Shown here: piece after piece, positions 55,237 through 64,000 of the stretch
Position numbering within the stretch: position 1 is the first letter of the stretch
Layout: every line of letters begins with the position of its first letter
Source: Corynebacterium sp. HMSC05H05
Lineage (GTDB): Bacteria > Actinomycetota > Actinomycetes > Mycobacteriales > Mycobacteriaceae
Direction of reading: 5' to 3'
NCBI RefSeq assembly: GCF_001807265.1
Contig: NZ_KV788407.1
Location: forward strand, 1-64,000
Length of the DNA: 64,000 nucleotides
Position numbers and translations under genes: made by a program
The notes under the pieces: generated by a model
Told to the model about the DNA's origin: nothing
Database searches by the model: none
Seen by the model: only the letters and a program-made list of their open reading frames with translations

Positions 55237-56115
55237 GCGTGGATCCATGCCGGTGGCCAGCGCGGTGGCCAGCGCGATGCGGGCCTGCCCGGCGCTGAGG
55301 TAGCCGGCGGGCAGCGCCCCCAGGTCGCCGAGGGTGGAGCCGCCGCCAGCGCCGCCGTAAGCGAACGACACCTCGCCGTAGGGCACCGACGTCGCAACAA
55401 CCACAGGCACCCCGCGACGCAGCAGCTTTGCGACGGCTTCGCCCATCCCCGCCGACACATTGCCGGAGCCGAGGGCTTCGAGGACGAGCCCGTCGATAGG
55501 CCCGAGTGCGCGGAGGAGGGCGTCGTCGGCGCCGGCCCACGCACGGACGATGGGGATGTTCAGCCCGTCCAGCGGGGCGGCCGGCACAGCCATGGGGCGG
55601 GGCAGGGGAGTGCCGCTGGTGAGGGTGAAGGCGTGCTCGGCGGTTGTCTGCGTCTTCATCAACCCGCGCGCTGGAAGGGTTTCGCCCGCGAAGTGGACAA
55701 GCACGCCGGTGTCGTGCCGGGTGGCGGCCACCTCGATCGCGCCGCGGAGGTTTGCGGGCCCGTCGGGGTGGGCGTGGTCGGCGGAACGCATCGCGCCGGT
55801 GAGCACAACTGGTCGGGGGTCGGCGTGGACGAGGTCCAGCGCGAGGGCGGTTTCGGCCATGGAGTCGGTGCCGTGGGTGATGACGAGGGAGGCGGAGTCG
55901 TCGAGAAGCAAAGTGCGCACGGTTTCGCGCAACATGTCGATCTCAGCGAGCCTCATCGACGAGGAATCGAGGCTGGCCACGTCGATCGCGCGCACCTGAC
56001 GAGTGGTGCCGCAGCGGGCGACGAGTTCCTCCCCGGTGAGGGTGGGCACGAGCGCGCCGCGGTCGTTGGCGGTGGAGACAATCGTGCCGCCGGTTGAGAT
56101 GACTAACACGTTCAT
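55225..56115 (-). CDS. ansA: Type I/II L-asparaginase
   Basis: 296 residues. First catalytic Thr in ISTGGTIVST, second in VITHGTDSMAET, and the VVLTGAMRSADHAHPDGPANLR segment. It hydrolyses asparagine to aspartate. No signal peptide, so cytosolic. ATG 56115 (MNVLVISTGGT) is chosen over GTG 56121. Convergent to dinB. Confidence 0.92.
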   Translation of the reverse strand: MNVLVISTGGTIVSTANDRGALVPTLTGEELVARCGTTRQVRAIDVASLDSSSMRLAEIDMLRETVRTLLLDDSASLVITHGTDSMAETALALDLVHADPRPVVLTGAMRSADHAHPDGPANLRGAIEVAATRHDTGVLVHFAGETLPARGLMKTQTTAEHAFTLTSGTPLPRPMAVPAAPLDGLNIPIVRAWAGADDALLRALGPIDGLVLEALGSGNVSAGMGEAVAKLLRRGVPVVVATSVPYGEVSFAYGGAGGGSTLGDLGALPAGYLSAGQARIALATALATGMDPRSLL

Positions 56116-56189
56116 GCACACAGAGTGCCAGAAAGTTGCGGGTGTGCAGTAACGTGAAACGAGAGATTTACGCTACGCAAGGAGAACAC

Positions 56190-56768
56190 GTGAAAGCACC
56201 GAAACTTGTCGCAGCCGCTGCCGTGGCGGGCCTGGCGCTGAGCCTGACTGCCTGCTCCGAGGATTCGGACACGACCGAAACCACCACCGAAACCCAGGCA
56301 GCCTCCTCCGAGGCTGCCCCGGTTGCGGAAATGCCCACGGCGGAAGAGCTCAATGCCGTGCTGCAGCGCGCCGCCGACCCGAACCTGCCCATCGCAGAGC
56401 GCGCGAACACCGTGCAGGGCGGCGAGACCACGCCGGAGCTGTTCGACCTGATGACCCAATCGCAGCAAGAGTCCGGCGCGAACTTCCAGGTGGTCAACCC
56501 GGTGCTGCCGGGCTACACCGCCAACTCCGTGCTCGCCACCGTGAACTTCACCCGTCCGAACGCTGAGTCCCAGCTTGCAGAGGACGTGGAGTTCATCAAC
56601 GAGGAAGGCAACTGGAAGATCTCCAAGAGCTGGGCCTGCTTCCTGGTCAGCAACACCCTGGCCCCGGAGCAGGTGCCGGACATGTGCAACACGGGTGCAC
56701 CGGCAGCCCCCGAAGCACCGGCCGAAGCGCCAGCCGAACAGGCGCCGGCCGAAGCTCCGGCGCTCTAA
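56190..56768 (+). CDS. Lipoprotein with MTB12-like domain
   Basis: 192 residues. Lipoprotein signal with LTAC lipobox (Cys at residue 22), a Thr/Ser/Glu-rich linker, a domain resembling the mycobacterial low-molecular-weight antigen MTB12 (about 48-165), and a Pro/Ala/Glu repeat tail (APEAPAEAPAEQAPAEAPAL). Function unknown. GTG 56190 has AAGGAGA upstream. Its stop overlaps the convergent lipoprotein gene by 4 bp. Confidence 0.82.
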   Translation: MKAPKLVAAAAVAGLALSLTACSEDSDTTETTTETQAASSEAAPVAEMPTAEELNAVLQRAADPNLPIAERANTVQGGETTPELFDLMTQSQQESGANFQVVNPVLPGYTANSVLATVNFTRPNAESQLAEDVEFINEEGNWKISKSWACFLVSNTLAPEQVPDMCNTGAPAAPEAPAEAPAEQAPAEAPAL

Positions 56769-57703
56769 GCTCCGTACTGCACAGCGCGGGTGATGTCTTG
56801 GACCACCCGCGCTTTGTCGTCTCCGCCGTAGATCAGGCGCGTGGTCCAAGCGGTCTGGCCGGACACCGGCAGCGGGCGGGTCAGGTCCACCACGATCTGG
56901 CCTTCGGAAGTGGTGCGCGAGGAATCCACCTGCACGCTTTCGCCCTCGAGCTCACCGGGGCCGTCGATGGTGACGTTGTTGTTCTGGGGGCGCTCCTCAA
57001 CCTTCGTATCCAGCGTCAGCGTGTCGCCGTCGCGGGAGATCAGCGTGTAGGTGGTGGTACGCGTCATCGCGGTGTCGCCCGCGACGCGGCTTTCCACGGT
57101 CCAGGTCGCACCGGGGCCGATCGGCTCGTCGGGGAAGACGACGGAGTTGTTGATTAAGGAGATGAGGGTGGGCTCGACAAGCTGGAGGCCGCGCTGCGGC
57201 GCGTCGGCGGGTGCGAGCAGTTTGAGAGTGGAGATGCGGCCGGTGTCCTCGGTGCGCCAGCTCATGCGGAACCCCTCGGAGGCGGCGACGTCCTGGCCGA
57301 TGTCCAGGTCGGAGTGCTTGCCGGAGCCGACGACGAAGTCGATGCGGGAGTCCGCGACTTCCTCGCCGTCGCCCGGATCGGGGGCATCGCCGGCTGTGAC
57401 CGTCAGCGGCAGGGTGGTTTTGTTCACGTCCCCGCCGGCGGGGACGTCCGCAACCTCGGCTTCACCCGGGGCGGCCACGTGCTGGTCCACGCCGGAAGAG
57501 ACGGCAACGGCGGTGTCCCACTCCGCGTCCGGGGAGTAGCGCACCTCCTCCGGGTTTTCGCCGGGGTTGACCAGGGTGACCGAAGGGGCGTCGATAGGAA
57601 ATGCTGGCACCCCCGCAACCGGATCGTCCTCGGCGGAGGAGCATGCGGTGAGCGCGAGGGTGAGGGTAGCGGCGGCGGTGATACTGCGGAGGGGGCGGAA
57701 CAT
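56765..57703 (-). CDS. Lipoprotein of the DUF6263 type
   Basis: 312 residues. Lipoprotein signal with LTAC lipobox (Cys at residue 21), then a beta-rich region including the segment GPGATWTVESRVAGDTAM, which resembles DUF6263 proteins. No catalytic motif. ATG 57703 lies 7 nt after TAGCTT, again leaderless. Divergent to lspA, the signal peptidase that would process it. Confidence 0.8.
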   Translation of the reverse strand: MFRPLRSITAAATLTLALTACSSAEDDPVAGVPAFPIDAPSVTLVNPGENPEEVRYSPDAEWDTAVAVSSGVDQHVAAPGEAEVADVPAGGDVNKTTLPLTVTAGDAPDPGDGEEVADSRIDFVVGSGKHSDLDIGQDVAASEGFRMSWRTEDTGRISTLKLLAPADAPQRGLQLVEPTLISLINNSVVFPDEPIGPGATWTVESRVAGDTAMTRTTTYTLISRDGDTLTLDTKVEERPQNNNVTIDGPGELEGESVQVDSSRTTSEGQIVVDLTRPLPVSGQTAWTTRLIYGGDDKARVVQDITRAVQYGA

Positions 57704-57710
57704 TCTTCAA

Positions 57711-57766
57711 AAGCTACCTGTCGCGCGCAGCGGAATACAGGCAGGCCGTCCGCGACCGGCTAAAGT
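57711..57766. promoter_or_regulatory. Divergent leaderless promoters for DUF6263 lipoprotein and lspA
   Basis: Minus strand: TAGCTT (57716-57711), 7 nt, ATG 57703. Plus strand: TAAAGT (57761-57766), 9 nt, ATG 57776. Neither gene has a ribosome site. Confidence 0.6.
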
Positions 57767-57775
57767 GGGTCGGCG

Positions 57776-58285
57776 ATGAAGCAGGACACGACAGCACAAC
57801 GCACCCCCCGCTACCTCGCCTTGGTGGTGGCGGTCATGCTCGCGGTCGCCGCGGTGGACCAGGGCGTCAAGCAGCTGATGCTGAACTGGCTGGAGCCCGG
57901 GGTGGCGCAGCCGGTGATCGGGGACTGGTTCCGCTTCTACCTGCTGTTCAACTCCGGCGCGGCGTTTTCCATGGGGGAAAACCTCACGTGGGTGTTCACC
58001 GCGATCCAGCTGGCGTTCGTGCTGGGTGCGCTGTGGTTTGGGCCGAAAATGACCTCGAAGTGCGAGGCGCTGGGCCTGGCACTTGTGGCCGGCGGCGCGC
58101 TGGGCAACCTGATCGACCGGTTGTTCCGGGATCCTGGATTCTGGTTCGGGCACGTGGTGGACTACATCTCTGTGGGAAGCTTTGCGGTGTTCAACTTGGC
58201 GGACGCCGCGATCACGGTCGGCGTGGTGGTGTTCATCCTGGGCACGATCGCGGCGGAGATGAAGGGAGGCAGCGATGGGCGGTGA
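57776..58285 (+). CDS. lspA: Lipoprotein signal peptidase (signal peptidase II)
   Basis: 169 residues, four transmembrane helices. Catalytic Asp residues are in [12 protein letters not shown] and [20 protein letters not shown]; the NSGAAFSMG motif is also present. It cleaves signal peptides of diacylglyceryl-modified prolipoproteins. It overlaps rluD by 11 bp. Confidence 0.95.
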   Translation: MKQDTTAQRTPRYLALVVAVMLAVAAVDQGVKQLMLNWLEPGVAQPVIGDWFRFYLLFNSGAAFSMGENLTWVFTAIQLAFVLGALWFGPKMTSKCEALGLALVAGGALGNLIDRLFRDPGFWFGHVVDYISVGSFAVFNLADAAITVGVVVFILGTIAAEMKGGSDGR

Positions 58286-59204
58286 GTTCAGGGCCCTGCC
58301 CGTGCCTGAGGGGCTCGAGGGGATGCGGGTGGACGCGGCGATCGCCAAACTCTTCGGCGTCTCCCGCTCCGTCGCAGCCGAGATGACGGCGGAGGGCGAT
58401 GTGCTTGTCGACGGAGCTGCCGCCCAGAAATCCGACCGCGTCACCTCAGGCGCGATGCTGGAAGTCACCCTCCCTGAGCCGAAGCGCGCGCCGCAGCCGG
58501 TGGCTGAGCTGGTGGAAGGCCTGGAGATTCTCTACAGGGACGCGGATGTGATCGCCGTGGACAAACCGGTGGGCGTAGCTGCGCACCCGACGCTGGGCTG
58601 GGAAGGCCCGGATGTCGTCGGCGGGCTGCAGGCGATGGGTTTCACCTTGCCGGACGCCGGGCCCCCGGAGCGTCAAGGCATCGTGCAGCGCCTCGACGTC
58701 GGCACCTCCGGCGTGATGATCGTGGCGGCGAGCGTGCCCGCCTACTCCGTGCTCAAGCGCGCCTTCAAGGAGCGCACGGTGGACAAAACCTACCACGCGC
58801 TGGTCCAGGGGCTGCCGGACCCGATTGAGGGCACCATCGATGCACCGATTGCGCGCCACCCGTCGGCAGGCTGGAAGTTCGCCGTCACCCAGGACGGCCG
58901 CCCGAGCGTGACCCACTACAGCGTCATCGAGGCCTTTCGCCGCGCGAGCCTTCTGGACATCCACCTGGAAACCGGGCGCACCCACCAGATTCGCGTGCAC
59001 ATGTCCTCGGTGGGGCACCCCTGCGTGGGCGACCCGATGTACGGCTCGGACCCGAACCTGGCCAAGGAGCTGGGCCTGAAGCGCCAGTGGCTGCACGCCA
59101 CCAAGCTGGGTTTTACCCACCCGCGCACCGGCGAGTACATGGAGGTCGCCTCCGAGTACCCGGAGGATCTGCGCACCGCGCTGGATAAAGTGCGGAACGG
59201 CTAG
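58275..59204 (+). CDS. rluD: 23S rRNA pseudouridine synthase, RluD/RluA family
   Basis: 309 residues. An N-terminal S4 RNA-binding domain (about 18-75), then the RluA catalytic domain with the Asp in [16 protein letters not shown] and [21 protein letters not shown]. The pairing with lspA is conserved in many bacteria. It overlaps lspA and ends one base before the next ATG. Confidence 0.93.
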   Translation: MGGEFRALPVPEGLEGMRVDAAIAKLFGVSRSVAAEMTAEGDVLVDGAAAQKSDRVTSGAMLEVTLPEPKRAPQPVAELVEGLEILYRDADVIAVDKPVGVAAHPTLGWEGPDVVGGLQAMGFTLPDAGPPERQGIVQRLDVGTSGVMIVAASVPAYSVLKRAFKERTVDKTYHALVQGLPDPIEGTIDAPIARHPSAGWKFAVTQDGRPSVTHYSVIEAFRRASLLDIHLETGRTHQIRVHMSSVGHPCVGDPMYGSDPNLAKELGLKRQWLHATKLGFTHPRTGEYMEVASEYPEDLRTALDKVRNG

Positions 59205-59699
59205 ATGCGCGCACTCGCCGTGGCGCTCGCGCTGGTGGCCGGGTTCTGGCTGGTCGGCGCGGCCAACCCGCCCGCCCCGCCCGTGCTGCAGGGCGACAGG
59301 TTAGGCCCGGAGGACGGGGAGACGATACAGCAGTACGCCCAGCGCGCAGCCGGCACTCTCGATCACGAGGAGGCGTCCTTCGCGCTGGTCACCTTCGCCC
59401 GCCCGCTAGGCCCCGACGAGGCTGCCGCAGCGCTTGCCCCGGCACCCCGCGTGAGTGCACTCGTGGTGCCGGGGGAGGCTCCGGTGGTGGTCCCGGAGGC
59501 GTCGATAGGCACAATGCGTATCGACGTCCTCCGGTCCGCCACCACCTCCCCCATTGCCGGAGCAGTAGTGTTTGCCCCGCGCACACAACTCGAGCAGATG
59601 AACGCCACGGACACTGTCTTCGCTGTGGAAATGCTGCCAGCGGACGCGGTGTGGGGAGCATTTTCCATCACTACTTCCGCGACACGTGGGGGTGTATAG
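59205..59699 (+). CDS. Hypothetical secreted or membrane-anchored protein
   Basis: 164 residues. The N-terminal hydrophobic segment (MRALAVALALVAGFWLVGAA) is a signal peptide or anchor. The rest is Ala/Pro-rich with no motif I recognise. Starts directly after the rluD stop, so it is translated as part of the lspA-rluD unit. TATAGT at 59695-59700 overlaps its stop and may be a promoter for the next gene. Confidence 0.7.
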   Translation: MRALAVALALVAGFWLVGAANPPAPPVLQGDRLGPEDGETIQQYAQRAAGTLDHEEASFALVTFARPLGPDEAAAALAPAPRVSALVVPGEAPVVVPEASIGTMRIDVLRSATTSPIAGAVVFAPRTQLEQMNATDTVFAVEMLPADAVWGAFSITTSATRGGV

Positions 59700-59750
59700 T
59701 TTGCGGAGTTGTACGCAGGCCCGTTTTGCACCGTTAGGCAAGGAGAGCTC

Positions 59751-61457
59751 TTGACTTCCTCTACCGAAAACTCGACCGGACACAAGCGTCTCACCCGAGC
59801 AGGGCTTGCGCTGGTGACAACCTCCGCACTCTTCCTCGGCGCCTGCGGTTTCGGCGGAGGCGGCGACGACAGTGCTGAGGGGGCAGGGCTGAACCCCGGC
59901 GACTACACCGTGGCCACCAACGAGGGTGTGTCAGACAGCGTTGTGGTCAACGGCACGGTTGAGCCGATCCGCTCTGTGAACATTTCCACCGCGGTGCAGT
60001 CCGAGGTGGAAAAAGTGGCAGTTAAGGCTGGCGACCGCGTGCAGCCGCAGCAGTTCCTGGCCAGCATGAACTCGGAGCAGCTGGAGCGCCAGCTGGAGGT
60101 GCAGCAGAAGCAGCAGGCCAACGCGCAGGCGGATGCCCAGGCGCAGGTGGATCAGGCGCGCGCGGCCCTGAATGCTCATCAGGAGAGCGTGAACAACGGC
60201 ACCAACGAGGCCATCCGCGCAGCCCAGGCGCAAGTCAACCAGGCGCAGGCGGCGTACGACGCCGCTGTGGCCGCTAACGGCGGTGCCCGGATTGTCAACC
60301 GCGGTATTGCGGCCGTCGAGCGGGCCGCCGGCGATATTTCCTCGAACCTGGGCATCAAGACGGCGCCTCCGGCGGCGCCGCAGCCCCCGGCGGCACCGGC
60401 AGTGCCCGATCAGGCTCCCGCGCCGGGTGCGCCGGGCCAGCCGGGTGGGCTGAGCCCCGAGCAGCTGGCGCAGCTGACGGGGGAGAACGCTGGCGGCGGT
60501 GGCGGCGCTGCCGTGGGCGCGAATTTGAGCGTCGAAGAAGCCAGCGCAGCGCTGGAGGACGCGAAGGCGGGTCTGGCCGCTGCGCGTTCGGCAGCGGCGC
60601 AGGAAGGCAACCAGCTGCAGGCGCAGCTGGATTCCGCCACGCGCCAGGCAGAGACTGCACAGCTCGGCGACGGTGACGGCACCCTGGAATACCAGGTGCG
60701 CGAGTCCACCATTTACGCGCCGATGGCGGGCCTGGTCACCAGCGTGGACGTGCGCGAGGGCGACATCCCGCAGGGCAAGCTTTTGACCATCGCGGATGAT
60801 TCCCGTTTGGTTATCCGTACCGACGTGCGCGAATCGGATGTGCCCAACATCAAGGAAGGCGACCGGGTGGAGTTCACCACCACCGCGACCGGCAAGAAGA
60901 CGTTTAAGGGCCGCGTCACCCGCATCGCGCCGGCGTCCGATTCCGTCGCCAGCGGCAACGAGAACCCGATGCAAGGCATGCAGCAGCAGGGCAACAACAA
61001 GTCCAACGAGGTGACCTTCCCAGTGGAGATCGAGGTCACCGGCGACAAGGAAGGCCTGCTGCTCGGCGGCTCCGCCCGCGCGGAGATCATCACCGCCGAG
61101 GCGAAGGACGCGCTGAACGTGCCGCTGGACGCCGTCTACGGCGAGGACAACGACCAGAAGGTGCTCGTGCTGGCCACGGACGGCGACGACGCGATATCCG
61201 GCACCGTCGAGGAGCGCAAGGTGAAAACCGGCGCCTCCAACGACGTGGACGTCGCAGTCACCGGCGGCGAGCTGAAGCCGGGCGACATCGTGATCAACTG
61301 GCCGGACGAGTACCAGGGCCGCCTTGGCGAGACCGTGGAGATCACGGACCCGAACTTCAACGCGGACCAGGTGCGCCAGGCGCGGGAGAAGAAAGAGCGC
61401 ACCACGGCCACGGTGACGGTCACCAGCACCCGTCGTGCGGCCGAGGGGCAGCAGTAG
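59751..61457 (+). CDS. Lipoprotein membrane-fusion (HlyD/MacA-type) adaptor
   Basis: 568 residues, TTG start at 59751 with AAGGAGAG 7-8 nt upstream. The signal ends in LGAC, so a lipoprotein. A biotinyl-lipoyl-like half-domain (VEKVAVKAGDRVQPQQFLASM) leads into a long Gln/Ala-rich coiled coil (about 120-205), a Pro/Gly/Ala-rich insert (about 218-262), the returning coiled coil, the second lipoyl half (YAPMAGLVTSVDVREGDIPQG) and beta domains. It works with the following ABC pair as a MacAB-like exporter or mechanotransmitter. Substrate unknown. Confidence 0.85.
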   Translation: MTSSTENSTGHKRLTRAGLALVTTSALFLGACGFGGGGDDSAEGAGLNPGDYTVATNEGVSDSVVVNGTVEPIRSVNISTAVQSEVEKVAVKAGDRVQPQQFLASMNSEQLERQLEVQQKQQANAQADAQAQVDQARAALNAHQESVNNGTNEAIRAAQAQVNQAQAAYDAAVAANGGARIVNRGIAAVERAAGDISSNLGIKTAPPAAPQPPAAPAVPDQAPAPGAPGQPGGLSPEQLAQLTGENAGGGGGAAVGANLSVEEASAALEDAKAGLAAARSAAAQEGNQLQAQLDSATRQAETAQLGDGDGTLEYQVRESTIYAPMAGLVTSVDVREGDIPQGKLLTIADDSRLVIRTDVRESDVPNIKEGDRVEFTTTATGKKTFKGRVTRIAPASDSVASGNENPMQGMQQQGNNKSNEVTFPVEIEVTGDKEGLLLGGSARAEIITAEAKDALNVPLDAVYGEDNDQKVLVLATDGDDAISGTVEERKVKTGASNDVDVAVTGGELKPGDIVINWPDEYQGRLGETVEITDPNFNADQVRQAREKKERTTATVTVTSTRRAAEGQQ

Positions 61458-62195
61458 ATGACGGAGGCTTCCAAGCACGGCGGCATGGCCGATTCCGGCC
61501 TGCTCATCGACATGCGCAATGTGGTCAAAACCTACAACGAGGGTGAACCCAGCGAGCTGACGGTGCTGCACGGGGTGGACTTCTACGCCGACCAGGGCGA
61601 GTTCGTCTCCATCGTCGGTCCGTCCGGCTGCGGCAAGTCCACGTTGATGAACCTGATCGGCATGCTGGATAGGCCCACCGAGGGCGCCTACGCCTTCAAC
61701 GGCGAGCCGGTCTACGCCAAAGAAGACAAAGAGCTCGCGTCCTACCGCAGCAAGAACATCGGCTTCATCTTCCAGAACTTCAACTTGATCGGGCGCATGG
61801 ATGCGCTGCAGAACGTGGCCATGCCCATGATGTACGCCGGCGTGGAGCGCAAAGAGCGCGAGGAACGTGCCGCCGAGCTGCTGGACCGGATGGGCATGGG
61901 CGATCGCCTGCACCACAACCCGAATGAACTGTCTGGCGGCCAGAAGCAGCGTGTGGCTATCGCGCGCAGCCTGGCCAACGACCCGGACTTGCTGCTCGCG
62001 GACGAGCCCACCGGCGCGCTGGACTCCAAGACCGGCCGTATGGTGATGGATCTGTTCCACGAGCTGAACCAAGACTTGGGCAAGGCCATCGTGTTTATTA
62101 CCCACAACCCTGAGCTCGCTGAAGAGACCGGGCGCGTGGTGGAAATGATGGACGGCCGCATTGCCGGCGTGCGTCAACCGGGAGGGGCGAGCTAG
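61458..62195 (+). CDS. ABC transporter ATPase, MacB/LolD type
   Basis: 245 residues. Walker A GPSGCGKST, signature LSGGQKQRVAIARS, Walker B DLLLADEPTGALDS and the switch His in ITHNPELAE. Typical of type VII (mechanotransmission) ABC systems. The ATG directly follows the adaptor stop. Confidence 0.93.
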   Translation: MTEASKHGGMADSGLLIDMRNVVKTYNEGEPSELTVLHGVDFYADQGEFVSIVGPSGCGKSTLMNLIGMLDRPTEGAYAFNGEPVYAKEDKELASYRSKNIGFIFQNFNLIGRMDALQNVAMPMMYAGVERKEREERAAELLDRMGMGDRLHHNPNELSGGQKQRVAIARSLANDPDLLLADEPTGALDSKTGRMVMDLFHELNQDLGKAIVFITHNPELAEETGRVVEMMDGRIAGVRQPGGAS

Positions 62196-63464
62196 ATGAA
62201 CATCCGTGAATCGATGCGGCTGGCCGTGTCCAGCCTGAACACCAACAAGCTGCGCTCGCTGCTGACATTGTTGGGCATCATCATCGGCATCATGGCCGTG
62301 ATCATCATTATGACGCTCGGCCGCGCCCTGGAAAACGACGTCATGGGCGGGCTCGAAGACGCCGGCACCACCACCTATCCGGTCATGGTGCACGAGCGCC
62401 CCGAAGAGGGCGAGGGCAGCGACGACCCGTTCGCGGGATTCGGCATGGCCCCGCCGTCGGATGAGCGCGACGGCATGAGCCTGGACGACCTCAACGACCT
62501 GTCCGCCACCTTCGGCGACCGGGTCCGCGGCGTAGACATCGACGTCTCCGGCCAGGGCGAGGCCAGCACCAGCGACAACTCGGTCTCCGTCGGTATCAAC
62601 CCCGCGCTCACCGGCTCGCTGGATCTGCGCAGCCTGAAGGTGCAGTACGGTCGCGGGATCACGCAGGACATGCTCGACGGCCGCCGCCCCGTCGCGGTGG
62701 TGTCACCGGAGCTTGTGGAGTCGCTTTTTAACGGCGATTCTGCCGCCGCCCTCGGTTCCCGCTTCGACGTGGACGTGGACGGCACCACCAGCGTGTTCAC
62801 CATCGTCGGTGTGCTGGAGCGGGCAGAGAAGGACCCCGTGTTCGGGCAGTCCGCGGCCGCCGAGATCTTCATCCCGGCCACGTCGGCGGACCGGGTTGGG
62901 CTGGACGCCAGCTGGACACCGTCGTTTAGCGTGCGCTCCTCACCCGAGGAGGACCCGGAGGTCTTCCGCAACGATTTGCAGTCCTACCTCGACCGCAAGT
63001 ATGCGGGCAACGAAAACTATGAGGCCGAGGTCTTCGATATTTCCGCGAGCCTTGAGGGCCTGACCACGATCTTCCGCACCCTGTCCACGGTGTTGTCCGC
63101 CATCGGCGGCATCTCCCTGCTTGTCGGCGGCATTGGCGTGATGAACATCATGCTCATCACCGTCACGGAGCGCACCCGCGAGATCGGTGTGCGCAAGGCC
63201 CTGGGCGCGACGCAAAACGACATCCGCGTGCAGTTCATCGTCGAGGCGATGCTGGTCTGCCTCATCGGCGGCATTATCGGCGTGATCCTCGGCGGCGCGG
63301 TCGGCATGATCGCCAGCTCCGCGGTGCTGGACATGACGTGGCCGCCGCTGAGCGCAGTGATCTTCGCGCTGTTGTTCTCGCTTGCGACAGGTGTGTTCTT
63401 CGGCGCGTACCCCGCCTCGAAGGCGGCAAAGATGCAGCCTATCGACGCCCTCCGGTACGAATAA
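62196..63464 (+). CDS. ABC transporter permease, MacB/FtsX type
   Basis: 422 residues. One N-terminal transmembrane helix (LLTLLGIIIGIMAVIIIMTLG), a large extracytoplasmic domain (about 60-280), then three C-terminal helices with the FtsX-domain segment GGIGVMNIMLITVTERTREIG. Starts directly after the ATPase gene. It forms the tripartite system with the two genes before it. The C-terminal QPIDALRYE is a conserved family ending. Confidence 0.92.
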   Translation: MNIRESMRLAVSSLNTNKLRSLLTLLGIIIGIMAVIIIMTLGRALENDVMGGLEDAGTTTYPVMVHERPEEGEGSDDPFAGFGMAPPSDERDGMSLDDLNDLSATFGDRVRGVDIDVSGQGEASTSDNSVSVGINPALTGSLDLRSLKVQYGRGITQDMLDGRRPVAVVSPELVESLFNGDSAAALGSRFDVDVDGTTSVFTIVGVLERAEKDPVFGQSAAAEIFIPATSADRVGLDASWTPSFSVRSSPEEDPEVFRNDLQSYLDRKYAGNENYEAEVFDISASLEGLTTIFRTLSTVLSAIGGISLLVGGIGVMNIMLITVTERTREIGVRKALGATQNDIRVQFIVEAMLVCLIGGIIGVILGGAVGMIASSAVLDMTWPPLSAVIFALLFSLATGVFFGAYPASKAAKMQPIDALRYE

Positions 63465-63508
63465 CCGCACTGGTTTTCGAGGGGATTCGCGCGTGTCGGC
63501 GTGCCGTC

Positions 63509-63514
63509 TAAGAT
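63509..63514 (+). promoter_or_regulatory. -10 box of a leaderless dnaE promoter
   Basis: TAAGAT lies 7 nt before ATG 63522. No ribosome site precedes the gene. Confidence 0.6.
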
Positions 63515-63521
63515 GAGCCGC

Positions 63522-64000
63522 ATGGCCAAAAAATCCTCCTTCGTGCACCTGCATAACCACACCGAATTTTCCATGTTGGACGGCATGGCGAAGGTGGACA
63601 TGCTCGCCGACGAAGTGGTCCGTCAGGGCATGCCCGCGGTGGGCATGACCGACCACGGCAACATGTTCGGCTCGAACGCGTTCTACCGCCGCATGGTGGA
63701 TGCAGGGGTCAAGCCGATCATCGGCATCGAGGCCTATATGGCACCGGAGTCCCGTTTCAACAAAAAGCGCGTGCTGTGGGGCACCCCGGATCAGAAGCGC
63801 GACGACGTTTCCGCGTCCGGCGCGTACCTGCACCAGACGATGCTGGCGGAAAACGCCACGGGCCTGCGCAACCTGTTCAAGCTGTCGTCGTTGGCCTCCT
63901 ACGAGGGGCAGTTGGGCAAGTGGCCGCGCATGGACGCGGAGCTGATTGCCGAGCACGCTGACGGCATCATCGCCACCACGGGTTGCCCGTCGGGCGATGT
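63522..64000 (+). CDS. dnaE: DNA polymerase III alpha subunit, N-terminal part
   Basis: The window ends after 159 codons. The PHP domain start is clear: [19 protein letters not shown], then [16 protein letters not shown] and [12 protein letters not shown]. Main replicative DNA polymerase. ATG 63522 is preferred over ATG 63513 because TAAGAT then sits at leaderless spacing; the upstream ATG would lie within the -10 box. Confidence 0.94.
   Translation, partial: MAKKSSFVHLHNHTEFSMLDGMAKVDMLADEVVRQGMPAVGMTDHGNMFGSNAFYRRMVDAGVKPIIGIEAYMAPESRFNKKRVLWGTPDQKRDDVSASGAYLHQTMLAENATGLRNLFKLSSLASYEGQLGKWPRMDAELIAEHADGIIATTGCPSGD

Noticed and set aside
59931..62393. 820-codon minus-strand open frame opposite the MacAB-like genes
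   Set aside because: Shadow frame of three well-supported plus-strand genes, with low-complexity composition typical of antisense in high-GC DNA.

Overview
The window is a contiguous chromosomal segment of a high-GC Corynebacterium. The evidence is conserved gene order and near-identity to corynebacterial proteins: LtsA, the ctaC-ctaF / ctaE-qcrCAB respiratory cluster with a diheme QcrC, the mannosyltransferases PimB' and MptA, IdsA, a type II DAHP synthase, and a dcw cluster that lacks ftsA but carries sepF and divIVA (wag31). I see no prophage, IS element, CRISPR array, rRNA or tRNA. The region is mostly core genome and differs from relatives mainly in small regulatory and repeat features.

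Layout. 0-8.5 kb: the start of a 2-oxoacid dehydrogenase E2 gene, pepA, ilvE, an orphan cobT with a DUF3043 membrane protein, an IscA-like protein, an S41 peptidase and ltsA. 8.8-15.2 kb: cytochrome aa3 oxidase subunits II, IV and III and the cytochrome bcc complex. 15.2-20 kb: two NlpC/P60 hydrolases (the first behind a c-di-AMP riboswitch), pimB', glucokinase and an acyltransferase. 20.5-28.4 kb: a small membrane protein, RNase AS, aroG, the divergent pair pknL / Rv2175c-like regulator, then the GNAT-idsA-mptA operon facing an SOS-box-preceded HEPN gene. 28.5-48.7 kb: DUF3040, then the dcw cluster mraZ-rsmH-ftsL-ftsI-murE-murF-mraY-murD-ftsW-murG-murC-ftsQ-ftsZ-pgeF-yggS-sepF-yggT-divIVA. 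48.7-56.1 kb: ileS behind a T-box, a palindrome-rich intergenic region, a DUF222/HNH nuclease gene, dinB and asparaginase. 56.2-63.5 kb: two lipoproteins, lspA, rluD and a MacAB-like export system. The window ends in the 5' part of dnaE.

Together the genes serve envelope and growth functions: peptidoglycan precursors and septation (dcw), peptidoglycan amidation (ltsA) and hydrolysis (NlpC/P60), PIM and lipomannan mannosylation (pimB', mptA), prenyl diphosphates (idsA), lipoprotein maturation (lspA) and the respiratory supercomplex. Recognisable regulation includes many leaderless promoters (TANNNT about 7-9 nt before an ATG or GTG), a MraZ box, GlxR-like sites, LexA-like boxes, a ydaO riboswitch, an ileS T-box and a structured mraZ-rsmH spacer.

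The least explained signals are a dispersed 12-mer, TGCYTATCGACG, present ten times on both strands and in coding and non-coding DNA, and an 18-bp palindrome family duplicated next to the HNH nuclease gene with a lone copy 29 kb away. A pimB' gene with no standard start codon and a CobT whose expected catalytic Glu is Gln also deserve attention.
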